Assembly: GCF_002896855.1 (NCBI RefSeq)
Contig: NZ_CP021850.1
Location: 3,869,665 to 3,933,664, forward strand
DNA: 64,000 nucleotides
Source: Clostridium thermosuccinogenes
GTDB lineage: Bacteria; Bacillota; Clostridia; Acetivibrionales; DSM-5807
Reading direction: 5' to 3'
A program made the translations under genes and the position numbers. Positions 19,444-29,834 of the stretch are shown here, piece by piece (within the stretch, counting starts at the first letter, position 1; every line of letters begins with the position of its first letter). The notes under the pieces were generated by a model. It saw only the letters and a program-made list of their open reading frames with translations. It was not told the DNA's origin and ran no database searches.

Positions 19444-22400
19444 CTATTCAAAATTACCGTATAACCATGAATCTATGCTACCGGTCAGCCGGTAATTCAA
19501 CTTAAGGAAATCCTGGTCACTCCATGTGCCGTTTGCATATCTTCCCAGGCTAATCACAAAGTGGCCCCAGGCTCCATTTGCAGGAGACCCGATTTCCGAT
19601 CTCGGAATAACGATTTCTATTCCACCGGTGCTTGTATCCCATTGAGGTTCGATCACAGAGGTGATATTCTTATTGAACACCCAGTTTCCGTTGTTTACAG
19701 CATATTTGCTGTATCCCGTATCGCTGTTCCTTCTGGTGAACATATATGTCAAATTTCTTCCAAGATTCGTGCCATATCTAGAATTGGTGGTGGTTGATAC
19801 ATTGCCTGCATTGAAATCGGTATACACCGTCATCTCAAAGTTATCGCTTCCAAACCCGGGAAGTGTACCGGCAACATTATTAATGCGTATATAAATATTG
19901 TCGTTGTCATTGCAGATGTATACCTTCTGTATGTCCGTCTGCGGATCGGAAACCACTCCATCTCTTGGTGAGTCTACATAATACGGAACATACTGATACT
20001 GGCTCCAATCGCTGCTTGCCCCCGGAGTCACATTAATACTCTTGTAGCAGCCGGCATTTGACTCCGAAGCATATACCCGTGTATCATAATTGTTTGCATA
20101 AGCAAGGCAAGCCAATATATACGCTGCTGCCGTTACCGGTTCCGAAGCTGTACTGACGCAAGGTGCCTTGGTAACATTGCTTATACATTCCCCTGTAACC
20201 ATAAATCCGGTAGCAGTCCTATTCTTAAACCATTTCAGCATTTCATAAGCCTTTGCGGTATTACCGGTATAAATTTGGTAAATGGCATTCCACATCGTCA
20301 TCTGAGGCCATGAAGGAGCGGCTTCCAATGCTTCATTTCCGCCGGGACTCCACGGGGAGGTATAGTAGAAAGTATCACCAGCGTAACGCGGTAGTCCATA
20401 AGTATCCGCGGTCATTGTCTCCATCTTGGCGATATGGCTTCTTGCCCGTGAAGAATTCACATCAATAACACCCAATGCAAACAGGATGTTGGTTGACGTA
20501 TCCATTAAAGTATTAGCTGTGTTATCTGTATTTATGCACCGGTTATAATAGCCGTTGTTTACGTTCCATAACCCCTTATAGATGTCGGTATCATCCCTGT
20601 TAATCGCAGTCATTATAGTGCTGCTTGCACCATTATAGCTATCGGCAAGCGCCGGTTCGCCCTTTATTTGTGCCAGCCACGCAGCAGCTCTTAAACCGGC
20701 CGCATAAGCAGCTTGGGTATAGGTATAATACTGTGAATAATCTCCTTCTTCCCAGATGCTTTTATCTTCGGGACCAAATCCATTATTTAGGTTGATATTA
20801 TTCATAATGAAATTCGCAGTCTTTTTAACTGCATTATATACGCTGTCCAAAAACGCATTGTCATTGGTGGCTAAATAGTGTCTATACACTCCTACCAGAA
20901 AGATTCCCATGGAATCATATTCCGGTTCTACAAAGTTTGCATCCGTATTGTCCCAAAGCCAATAGCAAGTTTCAAAGGTTCCATTGGCGGCTTGTCTTGC
21001 AGCCAGCCACTTCCAGTAAGTTCCAGCTTCCGCAGTGAATCCTGCTGCATCCAATGCCAGGGCTGTCACAGCTGAATCCCTAGCCCACACTTTACTGCTG
21101 TAATTATACGGATTGGTCGTGGCAGGGAATGCCCCATCCTCTGTGGTGTTTCCGGGCCTGATACAGTTTTTTATCATGACCAAGTTTCTCTTAATAACCG
21201 TCGTCAGATCTGCGTCATTAAATTCCGGAATGGTTTTACCGCTAAACCAGTTATTATAGATGTTTTTAGTGTAGTCAAACCAGTAGCTTCCAGTATTTGC
21301 CCTTACAGTATCAATGATGCTCTGGATATTGGATTGGCTTGTCCCTAAAGCGAGGTAAAAATACACATAACTGGTATTGTTAGCAGCCACAGTGACATTC
21401 TGCACAAACCCCACCGACGGGTCCTTGGTAGTTACACTGGAATTATTCTTCAGCGTTCCATCGTTGTCAAATGTATACCAAGGGGAACATGTGGAACTGG
21501 ATAAGTTGCTATCTGCGTCATTTGCCACCTGATAGTAGGTAGGAGTTTCAAATGCCCCCAATGCCAGATATGGCTGCCCTGAGGCACTCATATCGACGAT
21601 CAGCGCTTTTCTGGCGGAATCATAATATGCTGTTACATTATTAGAGGTGGTGTTATTGGGATGAAGCATGTCCAATATGCTGTAATTTAAGCTTGTATTG
21701 CCCGTATTAGTCAACGAATATCTTACAACGATGAAATTTTGATTTGGCACCATGACATAATCCTTGGATATTTCCAAATTAGGAATGTAACTGCCATTAT
21801 ATTTCAGATAATTGTTGTGCAGCACTCCATCCTCTGTAAAATACCCTTCGGAATCGAAATCATGCACTTGGTTGTATTTTACTCCATCCGTTTCGTTTCT
21901 AAAAAAGCTGGAGTAATCGTGAATCTGATTTACAGTCCACTTGCCTGAATACCTCAGCTCCGAAAGGCGTGGACCTTTTGTGCTGATCGTATCATTGCCT
22001 GCCAAATGGCTGGCCTGCCACAAAGCCATCATATTACTCCAGTTGGAAAGATAAAGGCTCCTCACTGAAACATGTTTAGGAGTAACCACCAGATTGTCCA
22101 GGTTTATAAACCCGTCTGAGCTGCTCTCAACCAGAACTCTGACCGTATGAGTGCCTGCTGATAAGGTTGTTCCCACATCAGTAGTGCTCCATGAATCCCA
22201 GCTTCCGTTATCTGGAAAATATGCATTACTGATTTTCACGCCGTCCACAAGGACAGATCTTTTATTATAGTTTCCCGTATTGTTTGAATACCGTAACCGC
22301 AACGTGTAATCCCCTTCGGTGGCTACTGTAATATTAAACTGGACGTAGTCACCGATTTCTCCATATCCGTCTACAAAACCCGTACCTGTGTATCCTGGAT

Positions 22401-22575
22401 GGTTTGTATTCACGGTAACATTGTTGAGGGTTGCTGTTTCCGCCTCATAGGTGTTTTCCGGATAGGTTACCGCATATGCAGATATGGTATTGAAAGCATT
22501 TGTTGATGCCAGTATGAATACAAGAAGCGTCACGGTAAGTATCCTAGCTGTTATTTTGCATTTTTTAATGTTCAT
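19444..22575 (-). CDS. Secreted glucodextranase-like GH15 enzyme with CBM35 and C-terminal sugar-binding domain
   Basis: A 1043-residue exported glycosidase. I start it at the ATG at 22575, which has GGAGG at 7-nt spacing and opens directly into a signal peptide (residues 1-36). A CBM35/CBM6 module (about 40-165) begins NTYEAETATL and ends INLDNLVV. The GH15 region follows (about 180-870): RPGNTTEDGAFP, KVWARDSAVTALAL, the probable general acid in IWEEGDYSQYY and the probable base in SPGGNEALEAAPSWPQ. The last 150 residues resemble the C-terminal domain of Arthrobacter glucodextranase. GH15 glucodextranases release glucose from the non-reducing ends of dextran. It is the last gene after the cyclodextran-forming enzyme, and the two CBM35 modules are similar. 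Confidence 0.85.
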   Translation of the reverse strand: MNIKKCKITARILTVTLLVFILASTNAFNTISAYAVTYPENTYEAETATLNNVTVNTNHPGYTGTGFVDGYGEIGDYVQFNITVATEGDYTLRLRYSNNTGNYNKRSVLVDGVKISNAYFPDNGSWDSWSTTDVGTTLSAGTHTVRVLVESSSDGFINLDNLVVTPKHVSVRSLYLSNWSNMMALWQASHLAGNDTISTKGPRLSELRYSGKWTVNQIHDYSSFFRNETDGVKYNQVHDFDSEGYFTEDGVLHNNYLKYNGSYIPNLEISKDYVMVPNQNFIVVRYSLTNTGNTSLNYSILDMLHPNNTTSNNVTAYYDSARKALIVDMSASGQPYLALGAFETPTYYQVANDADSNLSSSTCSPWYTFDNDGTLKNNSSVTTKDPSVGFVQNVTVAANNTSYVYFYLALGTSQSNIQSIIDTVRANTGSYWFDYTKNIYNNWFSGKTIPEFNDADLTTVIKRNLVMIKNCIRPGNTTEDGAFPATTNPYNYSSKVWARDSAVTALALDAAGFTAEAGTYWKWLAARQAANGTFETCYWLWDNTDANFVEPEYDSMGIFLVGVYRHYLATNDNAFLDSVYNAVKKTANFIMNNINLNNGFGPEDKSIWEEGDYSQYYTYTQAAYAAGLRAAAWLAQIKGEPALADSYNGASSTIMTAINRDDTDIYKGLWNVNNGYYNRCINTDNTANTLMDTSTNILFALGVIDVNSSRARSHIAKMETMTADTYGLPRYAGDTFYYTSPWSPGGNEALEAAPSWPQMTMWNAIYQIYTGNTAKAYEMLKWFKNRTATGFMVTGECISNVTKAPCVSTASEPVTAAAYILACLAYANNYDTRVYASESNAGCYKSINVTPGASSDWSQYQYVPYYVDSPRDGVVSDPQTDIQKVYICNDNDNIYIRINNVAGTLPGFGSDNFEMTVYTDFNAGNVSTTTNSRYGTNLGRNLTYMFTRRNSDTGYSKYAVNNGNWVFNKNITSVIEPQWDTSTGGIEIVIPRSEIGSPANGAWGHFVISLGRYANGTWSDQDFLKLNYRLTGSIDSWLYGNFE

Positions 22576-22827
22576 AACAAAACCTCCATTCATTCTTAAA
22601 TTCTGACCTTCCTGAACTCTTAAGCTGCAAAAAGGTTTGCTGTTGATCTTATGCCAGTACAAGTCCTAATGCAAAAGGCAAAATGCTATGAAGTTAATCA
22701 CCCCCTTTAAGAGTGGCCGCTCTGATAAATCTAATACTCAGGATATATTCAAAATACAGTATAGCTTTACAGAAAGAATATAGTGAAAAGGTATTACGCA
22801 ATATTCCTCAGCATTATGTGCAGTTCC

Positions 22828-25437
22828 TCAATATACTGTCAGATTGTCCAAGTTGATAGCATGTGCGCAGGTATTATCATAATATATACAAACCGTATGG
22901 ATGCCGGGAGTAAGATATGTATTTACCGAAGCCGTACTCCATGTATCCCAGTTTGCAAGGTCAGGCATATATAGTGTACCTACATGGACTCCATCTACGT
23001 AGATTTGCCGTGTGGAAGTATACCCGGTATCGTTCGCATACCGGAAGGTCAGGGTATGATTACCGGCGGTACTGATATTCACCTGGAATGTAACTTCGTC
23101 CCCCTGCTCAGCAAATCCATCCACAAAGCCGCTTCCTGTATATCCTGCATGATTATTATTGGTGGAGACGTTAGTCTTGATGGCATCTTCTGCTTCGTAC
23201 CTGTTGTCCTTTGGAACTGGTATTGTCCTTTTGATATAAATCATATCCCAGTACTCAAGGCTGGGAACGGTGAAAGATACATAAAATCCTACACTGTCCG
23301 TCCCGGTAGTATAATTTAATGCATGCGTAATTCCATGATCGAGATCCGGAGATGCAACATACACTCCAGTAACATCAGCCTCCGGAGACATATAATACTT
23401 GACTGCCAAATTGGACTGTTTGACAGGGGTATTCGTCCAGTTCCTCCATCTTGCATCATTTTCGCTTTTCAGATTTATCAAATGAAGTATATCATAGTCT
23501 ACCGTCATCCTTGTAATATGCCATATTGTTCCAGGGCTTCCATCACCGGAAATTGGCTGATTAGCAATGCTTATATATTGATTTCCCTGATCGCTGTAAT
23601 TAATATTAGAATCGAATAATAAGTTTTCATATGCAGTAATGAACTTGTAATGCTCCTTCATGCTGGTTTTTAAAGATTCTGACATCACTTTGCTGGTATT
23701 GGGATAGTATTCATGGGGCAGCATTGTAACATCATCCAGTCCGGCACCTAATTCAATATGGGTTGCACCGCTGGCTGCAAATGCTGCATTTGCCAGCCGG
23801 ACAGAAGCTTCATTGAATTCCCCCAACGTCATACAGTCCAAATTGATGGCACCGGTATCACCTCTGTCATAAGCCACCCTTATTGTGTGATTTCCAGCGG
23901 TCAGGAACACATTAATATATGCATCATGGACAAATGCATCCCATGTACCCTGAGGATGGAACCCCACTACTCCAATTTTACTTCCATCAACATAAATAGA
24001 CCTCGTAGCATGATCGCTTCTATTTCCATATTGAAATACCAGTGCGTAATACCTGGACTCGCTTACATTTATATCAAACTGGACATAGTCCCCTTCATGA
24101 GCAAAATTTTGGAGAAAACCGGTGCCGCTGTATCCGGGATGATTGGATTCCACATCTACACCGTAATATACGGCATTTTCCGCTTCATATCTATCTCCCG
24201 TATTTTCATTGTAGTTCATGTACGCCGCCAATACTAAAGCCTTTTTGCCACTTTTACTCCTCACCTGTTCGATGTAGTTTCTTATGTCATTGTAGTTGTT
24301 TGCCTTCCACCAAATCTCACTGTAGTTAAAATCAGTATTCGCGTTGGAGCTAACATCATTTACTGCCCATCCATTCACTGCGCCGTCTACTATATTGAAA
24401 TCCACATAACTTCTGGAAGGATTATTATTGACCAGGCGAGTTTTTATAGCATTTATCAAGCTGGAAAAGGAATTTTGCAAATCGTATCTGTTTCCAAAAT
24501 AATCATATACATTGTCCCTCTGCCCCATCTGGTCCATTTGGATGCCATCAAATCCCCCTGCATTAATGCATTCAACATATGCATTTCCGATATAATTCTG
24601 CCAGTTGGCATTAGTTGGAGCAAAAAGCCAGAGATATTTACCGTTACCAAAATCCACATTGAGCTGGCTAGCATGATTGGTATCCCAGAAAACTCCCCAT
24701 GTGGGACTCACACCATAATTGTCATATCCTTCCCTAGCCGCATAAGACATCATATACGCCATGGCCTTGGCATTTTTACTATGGATTGCCGAAATATAGC
24801 TCTGCACTGTATTCCATACAATTCTTCTTCCGAATAAATCCTCCCAACTGGCATCAATATTTATGCCATCCGAGCGTGAAATAGGAACTTCATGCCTCCA
24901 CATCCAATCATAGAATTGGAAGGAATTTATGTAGAAATCCTGCGTCAAAGTATTGATTTGCGTGTCAATGGTGTTTTGAGTGATGTCGCCAAAATCCTGG
25001 ATGTAACCGTAACGCGGGTATTTAGTCCAATCACTGGATACGTCTACGGCACCTGTTTGATAATCACCGGCATTTGTATATACTTTTATAAGATACCCTT
25101 GGTGGTCAATTATTGGTGTCACCCATGAAAATGTAGTAGTTATGTCTTGGCCACTATTTATGGATACTGTCTTGCTGGAAGAATAAACAACAGTCTCGAG
25201 ATGTGTAATCAATAAATTGAGTGTACCACTCCAATCTCCTATGCCGGTATTGGACAAATCCACGGATATTGTTACGGTATCACCGGGATTATACCTGGCT
25301 TTATCGGTATAAACCCTATTCACATGAATATCTGATGCATAAGAGGCATAGCAGTTGATACAATTTGCAAGCAGAATAATAGCAAGTATTGCTATGGCTA
25401 TCTTACCATGCTCATGAATTTTCATTACCATAAACAT
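22828..25437 (-). CDS. Secreted GH66 cycloisomaltooligosaccharide glucanotransferase-like enzyme
   Basis: An 869-residue exported GH66 enzyme. After the signal peptide (residues 1-32) comes the Ig-like N-domain (DKARYNPGDTVTISVDLSN), then the (beta/alpha)8 barrel. The likely nucleophile is Asp302 (FDGIQMDQMG) and the acid/base Glu374 (NYSEIWW). Their spacing of 72 is the same as the D270/E342 pair I recall for the Bacillus circulans T-3040 enzyme. A CBM35 module interrupts the barrel at about 416-537 (RYEAENAV...INLDCMTL), the hallmark of CITases as opposed to plain dextranases; a second CBM35 ends the protein. CITases turn dextran into cyclic alpha-1,6-glucans outside the cell. AAAGGAG precedes the ATG. 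Confidence 0.85.
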   Translation of the reverse strand: MFMVMKIHEHGKIAIAILAIILLANCINCYASYASDIHVNRVYTDKARYNPGDTVTISVDLSNTGIGDWSGTLNLLITHLETVVYSSSKTVSINSGQDITTTFSWVTPIIDHQGYLIKVYTNAGDYQTGAVDVSSDWTKYPRYGYIQDFGDITQNTIDTQINTLTQDFYINSFQFYDWMWRHEVPISRSDGINIDASWEDLFGRRIVWNTVQSYISAIHSKNAKAMAYMMSYAAREGYDNYGVSPTWGVFWDTNHASQLNVDFGNGKYLWLFAPTNANWQNYIGNAYVECINAGGFDGIQMDQMGQRDNVYDYFGNRYDLQNSFSSLINAIKTRLVNNNPSRSYVDFNIVDGAVNGWAVNDVSSNANTDFNYSEIWWKANNYNDIRNYIEQVRSKSGKKALVLAAYMNYNENTGDRYEAENAVYYGVDVESNHPGYSGTGFLQNFAHEGDYVQFDINVSESRYYALVFQYGNRSDHATRSIYVDGSKIGVVGFHPQGTWDAFVHDAYINVFLTAGNHTIRVAYDRGDTGAINLDCMTLGEFNEASVRLANAAFAASGATHIELGAGLDDVTMLPHEYYPNTSKVMSESLKTSMKEHYKFITAYENLLFDSNINYSDQGNQYISIANQPISGDGSPGTIWHITRMTVDYDILHLINLKSENDARWRNWTNTPVKQSNLAVKYYMSPEADVTGVYVASPDLDHGITHALNYTTGTDSVGFYVSFTVPSLEYWDMIYIKRTIPVPKDNRYEAEDAIKTNVSTNNNHAGYTGSGFVDGFAEQGDEVTFQVNISTAGNHTLTFRYANDTGYTSTRQIYVDGVHVGTLYMPDLANWDTWSTASVNTYLTPGIHTVCIYYDNTCAHAINLDNLTVY

Positions 25438-26028
25438 CCGATTTTTCTCCTTTCATACCTTTCATTTTCCTTCATTCCGAAAATTCAGGTCCTAATCGCA
25501 TGATGCAATTTTACTCATAGGGATTTTAAATGTAATTAATTCTTCAAACTTTTCACTCTGACAGAGTTGGATACCAGTAACTTAAGAAAGGAGTATATTA
25601 TGTAAAGAATACTATATATTATATCTCCATACTTTTTATTCCTTATTATTCCTTTTTATTCCTTTTCAGTTACATTATATCCATTTTCACACAAAAAAAA
25701 ATGGTCTATTACGAGCATTTTTATACAAAGCCTACTTTTTTATATAATTTTCAATTTAATTGTTGCCTTTACTTATTTAAAATGCATGCATTATCTTTAT
25801 ATTGTTTAGAGGTAAACCGATTATATTTCCTATCATATCTGTATCAAAATTAAAACTTAAGCATCAACTACTGGATTCCATGTTACCTATATCCTTGATA
25901 TGGTTATATAGATATTCTGTTTCTTATTTTAATTATCCCCACAAAAATCCGATCATCAATAAGACCTTCGAAATGCACAAGGTTATCCGTGCACTACTTC
26001 CCTATCGGTTTTTCATGTTTGCTTCTTT
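25438..26028. other. Intergenic region ahead of the CITase-like gene
   Basis: About 590 bp, very AT-rich, between the intracellular GH66 gene and the CITase-like gene. It presumably holds the promoter for the two secreted enzymes. I could not pick a single convincing promoter or operator, and I see no gene. Confidence 0.45.
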
Positions 26029-27771
26029 TTACACCGTATTTATATCCGTTTCAACAACTCTGATATAAACCATATCCCATACATGTAAGTTAGGTATAGT
26101 GAATTTTAATGCTCTACCCCTGGCAAAATTCTCATATTCATATTCCAGCTTTTGCGGAAAACCATTATTTATATCCGGTGATGCCACAAATACATCCTCA
26201 ACCTCTTCTTCCACCAATGCCCTTACAATGATATTTTTAATCTCCGTGGGCTTGTTCTCTTTAGCCTCATTCCATCTTGGGCTCTTTATTCCGGTAAGAT
26301 TAACCAAATTAATGATCTTATATCCCGGCTTCTCTTTTATGATGGTCCATATCTTATCGGGCTCTCCGAAGGAAGAAAATGCTCCGTTCTCAAAACGATA
26401 TTCTTCATTTATCCCGTTTGCATGCGTCATGGACAAATCCTTTAGCAGAGGATCATAAAGAAGGTTGGCGTATCGCACTATAAAGTCATAGTAATTCCTT
26501 ACTGTCCTTTCAAACCCAGGTCTTAGCTTTCCATACAACACAAAATAAGGATCTGCCAATACGCCATTATTTTCTCCCAAAAGAATACGGTATCCACCAC
26601 TTGCGAAAATTACGGCTGAAGACAGGAGTAAACTATTTTCAGCATGTTCTGGCTTTATACCGGTATTTTCCAAATATGCGGGTAGATATGCCGCCAATGT
26701 CACAGGTTTTTGCCCTAATTCCTTCGCCCTGCTGATTAGTTCATATAGATGAATATAGTTTTCATAGGGGGCCCAGACTTCTATATATATAATATCCTGT
26801 CGCGACGGAGCTACAGTTTCAATTGACCAGTTGCCTACCGCATTAAAGCTCAGTCCCAAATCCTCCCTGACAGGCTCCAGTTCTTCCCTTACCTTATTGA
26901 TAAACATACGGAACTGCTGATCGAGATTCTCCAATTTTCTACGCCCTCCCAGCAGGGAATACGCTTTTTTGGGAAAACCGTATGTATCCATATGTATTCC
27001 GTCAAAATCCAACCTGCTTAATGTATCCTTATATTCATTTATTATATGCTTTACCCAGGGGGATTCCGGTGCTATATTCATTATAAACAGCCACTCACCA
27101 CCCAGGCTGTGGGCATTTCCTGCATTGTCATACAGCGCCCAGTCCTTATGCTCATCAAAAAAATCTTTACTGCCCGCATATATGGCACTATAAGCCAATG
27201 CCTTCATCCCATACTTATGGCATAATCTTATTTTTTCTTTAATTGCCTTCAGTGATAATTTTCTTGACAGAGGATCGATGAAATATTCCTCCTCAGGCAT
27301 CAGTTTATCATGTCTATACATCCAGTCGTAAAACTGTATTACGTTTAAATGGTATTTTGCCATTTGCCTAATATCCTCAGGATCCTGTTCGTCCCCTATG
27401 GAAAAATCACTCAAAAACCCGTACCTCGGAGCATATTTCCAACTGGCAACAACATCAAAAGCGGTAGAAAGCGCATGATATCCTTCACCGCCTGCTATCA
27501 TAACAACGTCTGCTCCATATCCCTGCCATTCGCTCTCTATCTGCTCAAAGCAAAAAACATGTTCTGTCACACATCCAGCCTTTAATACTATATTTGCCGA
27601 CTGTTCCGCAATTATTTCATCCAAAGCCCTTATGGTGATCTCAAGGACCGCATCTATGTTTTTCTCAGTTTCATTAAACGCTTCTACATATATTTTAATT
27701 TCATCCCCGGACAAATACTGTGCTTTTTCCGGATAAACATCTTTAATGTATATTGTTTCTTTTCCTCGCAT
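26029..27771 (-). CDS. Intracellular GH66 dextranase-like enzyme
   Basis: A 580-residue GH66 enzyme without signal peptide and without any CBM, so it should act in the cytoplasm on imported saccharides. The N-terminal Ig-like domain (DVYPEKAQYLSGDEIKIYV) is followed by the barrel with RYGFLSDF and NVIQFYDWMYRHD. The probable nucleophile is Asp262 (DFDGIHMDTYG) and the acid/base Glu331 (IIYIEVWAPY). The gene follows the importer genes after 33 bp, with AGGGGCG before the start. The likely job is to open or shorten cyclic or linear isomaltooligosaccharides brought in by the neighbouring ABC system. Confidence 0.85.
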   Translation of the reverse strand: MRGKETIYIKDVYPEKAQYLSGDEIKIYVEAFNETEKNIDAVLEITIRALDEIIAEQSANIVLKAGCVTEHVFCFEQIESEWQGYGADVVMIAGGEGYHALSTAFDVVASWKYAPRYGFLSDFSIGDEQDPEDIRQMAKYHLNVIQFYDWMYRHDKLMPEEEYFIDPLSRKLSLKAIKEKIRLCHKYGMKALAYSAIYAGSKDFFDEHKDWALYDNAGNAHSLGGEWLFIMNIAPESPWVKHIINEYKDTLSRLDFDGIHMDTYGFPKKAYSLLGGRRKLENLDQQFRMFINKVREELEPVREDLGLSFNAVGNWSIETVAPSRQDIIYIEVWAPYENYIHLYELISRAKELGQKPVTLAAYLPAYLENTGIKPEHAENSLLLSSAVIFASGGYRILLGENNGVLADPYFVLYGKLRPGFERTVRNYYDFIVRYANLLYDPLLKDLSMTHANGINEEYRFENGAFSSFGEPDKIWTIIKEKPGYKIINLVNLTGIKSPRWNEAKENKPTEIKNIIVRALVEEEVEDVFVASPDINNGFPQKLEYEYENFARGRALKFTIPNLHVWDMVYIRVVETDINTV

Positions 27772-27804
27772 AAAATCGCCCCTAACTGTTTCATATATTG
27801 TTTT

Positions 27805-28644
27805 CTATCCTTTGATTCCGCCTTCCGAAATGCCTCCGACAACAAAATACTTCTGTGATATCACATAGAGTATTATTACAGGAATAAGCATTAAAATAGA
27901 TGCTGCAAATACTAGCCCCCATTTTGTGGCATGTTGTCCATGAAGCCTCTGAATCATGATTGGCATAGTAAAAAGTTTTTCATTAGAACCCAAAATCACC
28001 TTTGCTGTAAAATAATCATCCCATGTGCCTTGCATCATCATCACGGAAATGGTTGCCAGTGCAGGTTTTGATAAAGGAAGCAATATTTTTGAAAAAATCG
28101 TCCAGTGGGAACCTCCATCCATAACAACTGATTCATCCAGTTCCTTGGGGACAGATTCCATAAACCCTCTCAAGAAAAATGTCGTACCGCAAATACCTGT
28201 ACCTACATACAGCAGGATCAACCCTTGATGTGTAGAGATTAAGTGCAGGCTGTTTAATATTGCAAACTGGGGTATTATGTTTAGCACTCCCGGAACCATT
28301 AAAGTAAAAAGATAAATCTTGAATAATGGTTCTCTTCCCTTAAAATTGATTCTGGCAAATCCATAGGCAGATAACGCTGCCAGCGTAACTCCGAAAAAGG
28401 TGGTTAAAACCGTCACAACTACACTATTAAAAAAATACCTGCATATCTTCTGCTTGTTTAAAATCTCCAAATAATTATCCCAGACAAATTCCTTCGGGAA
28501 TAATCGAGGTGGAAAAGGCAGAGAGAAAGTGAATTTTTCAAAGGAATTGCTGACCATGAAAATGAACGGCACAGCAAATATAAACAGACCAAGGACTAAA
28601 ATAATCATTAATACTATTTGACTTACACTTTTTCTCACGTTCAT
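27805..28644 (-). CDS. CUT1 ABC transporter permease (MalG side) of the dextran locus
   Basis: A 280-residue permease with six helices, EAA loop ELDESVVMDGGSHWTIFSKI and the typical C-terminus FVVGGISEGGIKG. I use the ATG at 28644, because the hydrophobic N-terminus MNVRKSVSQIVLMIILV begins there. A GTG at 28677 overlapping the preceding stop is also possible. It pairs with the upstream permease to import isomaltooligosaccharides or their cyclic forms, as inferred from the flanking GH66 genes. Confidence 0.86.
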   Translation of the reverse strand: MNVRKSVSQIVLMIILVLGLFIFAVPFIFMVSNSFEKFTFSLPFPPRLFPKEFVWDNYLEILNKQKICRYFFNSVVVTVLTTFFGVTLAALSAYGFARINFKGREPLFKIYLFTLMVPGVLNIIPQFAILNSLHLISTHQGLILLYVGTGICGTTFFLRGFMESVPKELDESVVMDGGSHWTIFSKILLPLSKPALATISVMMMQGTWDDYFTAKVILGSNEKLFTMPIMIQRLHGQHATKWGLVFAASILMLIPVIILYVISQKYFVVGGISEGGIKG

Positions 28645-28663
28645 CTTCTCTTCATATCCTTCC

Positions 28664-29608
28664 TTAATATTGTTCACTTCTTAAGAATTTATTCAGAATG
28701 ACAGTCACAATAAATATGCTTATACCGGTAACAAGTCCTATGGCAGCACCCTGGCCAAATTCAAAAAGTGAAAACGACCTGTCATACAATAAATACTGCA
28801 GCACACTGGTTCTGCCCTGCGGATCTCCCCCTGTAAGCACAAGCACCTGCAAAAATACATTAAAAGAGCCTATCAGCAACTGCACAATTAAAAAGAAGTG
28901 GGTAGGCCTTAAGAGAAGAAATGTAATCTTAGTAAACTTTTGAAAAGCATTTGCCCCTTCTATTTCTGCCGATTCATATAACTCATTAGGTATTCCTTGC
29001 AATCCAGCTAGGTAAATAACCATAGCCCAGCCAATATTCTTCCATATTCCAAGGAGCCATATCACAAAGTTACCCGTCCACTCATGTTTTAGCCAGTTTA
29101 TGTAATCGGGAGCCAGGTGAAGTACATCAACAATGAAATAATTTACCATTCCCCGATTGCCCCCATTAAATAAATACTTAAACACCAGCCCTACGATAAT
29201 CCATGATGTAATAACCGGAAGATAGTACATGGTCCTGAAAAAGACTTGATTTTTTTTCATCGAATTGATCATAGCCGCAAAAATAAGCCCGAAAAGCATA
29301 ATGGCAGGCGTTGTTACTACAGCATACAAAATATTATTTCTATAAGCATACCAGAATCTCCGCTGGGGTTCTGTAAAAAGCTCTTTGTAGTTGTCAAACC
29401 CGACAAAGTCCATTTTTCCTTCCACAATTTTATATTCAGATAAACTGATCTGAATATTTTTAAGCATGGGATATAAAATGAATACGCATACAAGTATTAA
29501 CCCCGGCAAAACAAAAGGTAAGGCCTGAGCGACTGTCCTAAGTTCTTGTCGGGTTCGCCTTCTGCCATATCTCATGTTTGTTGATTCAGCATAACTGAGT
29601 TTCTCCAA
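28664..29608 (-). CDS. CUT1 ABC transporter permease (MalF side) of the dextran locus
   Basis: A 314-residue permease. The start is probably a TTG at 29608, which has GGGGGG at 7-nt spacing; the first in-frame ATG, 33 bp on, lacks a ribosome site. The helix QALPFVLPGLILVCVFILYP and the EAA loop YESAEIEGANAFQKFTKI identify the family. A stem-loop separates it from the solute-binding gene. No ATPase is encoded nearby, so a shared MsmX-like ATPase is expected. Confidence 0.86.
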   Translation of the reverse strand: MEKLSYAESTNMRYGRRRTRQELRTVAQALPFVLPGLILVCVFILYPMLKNIQISLSEYKIVEGKMDFVGFDNYKELFTEPQRRFWYAYRNNILYAVVTTPAIMLFGLIFAAMINSMKKNQVFFRTMYYLPVITSWIIVGLVFKYLFNGGNRGMVNYFIVDVLHLAPDYINWLKHEWTGNFVIWLLGIWKNIGWAMVIYLAGLQGIPNELYESAEIEGANAFQKFTKITFLLLRPTHFFLIVQLLIGSFNVFLQVLVLTGGDPQGRTSVLQYLLYDRSFSLFEFGQGAAIGLVTGISIFIVTVILNKFLRSEQY

Positions 29609-29631
29609 TATATTTACCCCCCATCAGGATA

Positions 29632-29656
29632 GTAAGGGACATTTCTTGTCCCTTAC
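29632..29656. promoter_or_regulatory. Perfect stem-loop between solute-binding and permease genes
   Basis: GTAAGGGACA and TGTCCCTTAC pair perfectly over a 5-nt loop. There is no T-run after it on the minus strand, so it is more likely an RNA stabiliser or partial terminator, giving more binding protein than permease, as in other sugar importers. Confidence 0.6.
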
Positions 29657-29834
29657 CTCCATTAAAGTATCCTGCAAGACAATTATCAAAGCGCTATTGA
29701 ATTCTACACTATAAAAGCCTTGCAGCTTTCCCTGTTTCATCCCGTGAGACTTTCTCTCATCTTAGTTTTTTCTATCTCATGCTTTGCTTATCTTATCTCA
29801 TATGCATATGGTATCTCTTGTAATTCGTTACAGG

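Noticed and set aside
23758-24237. 159-codon plus-strand frame opposite the CITase-like gene
   Set aside because: It is antisense to conserved GH66/CBM35 sequence, with no ribosome site or domain.
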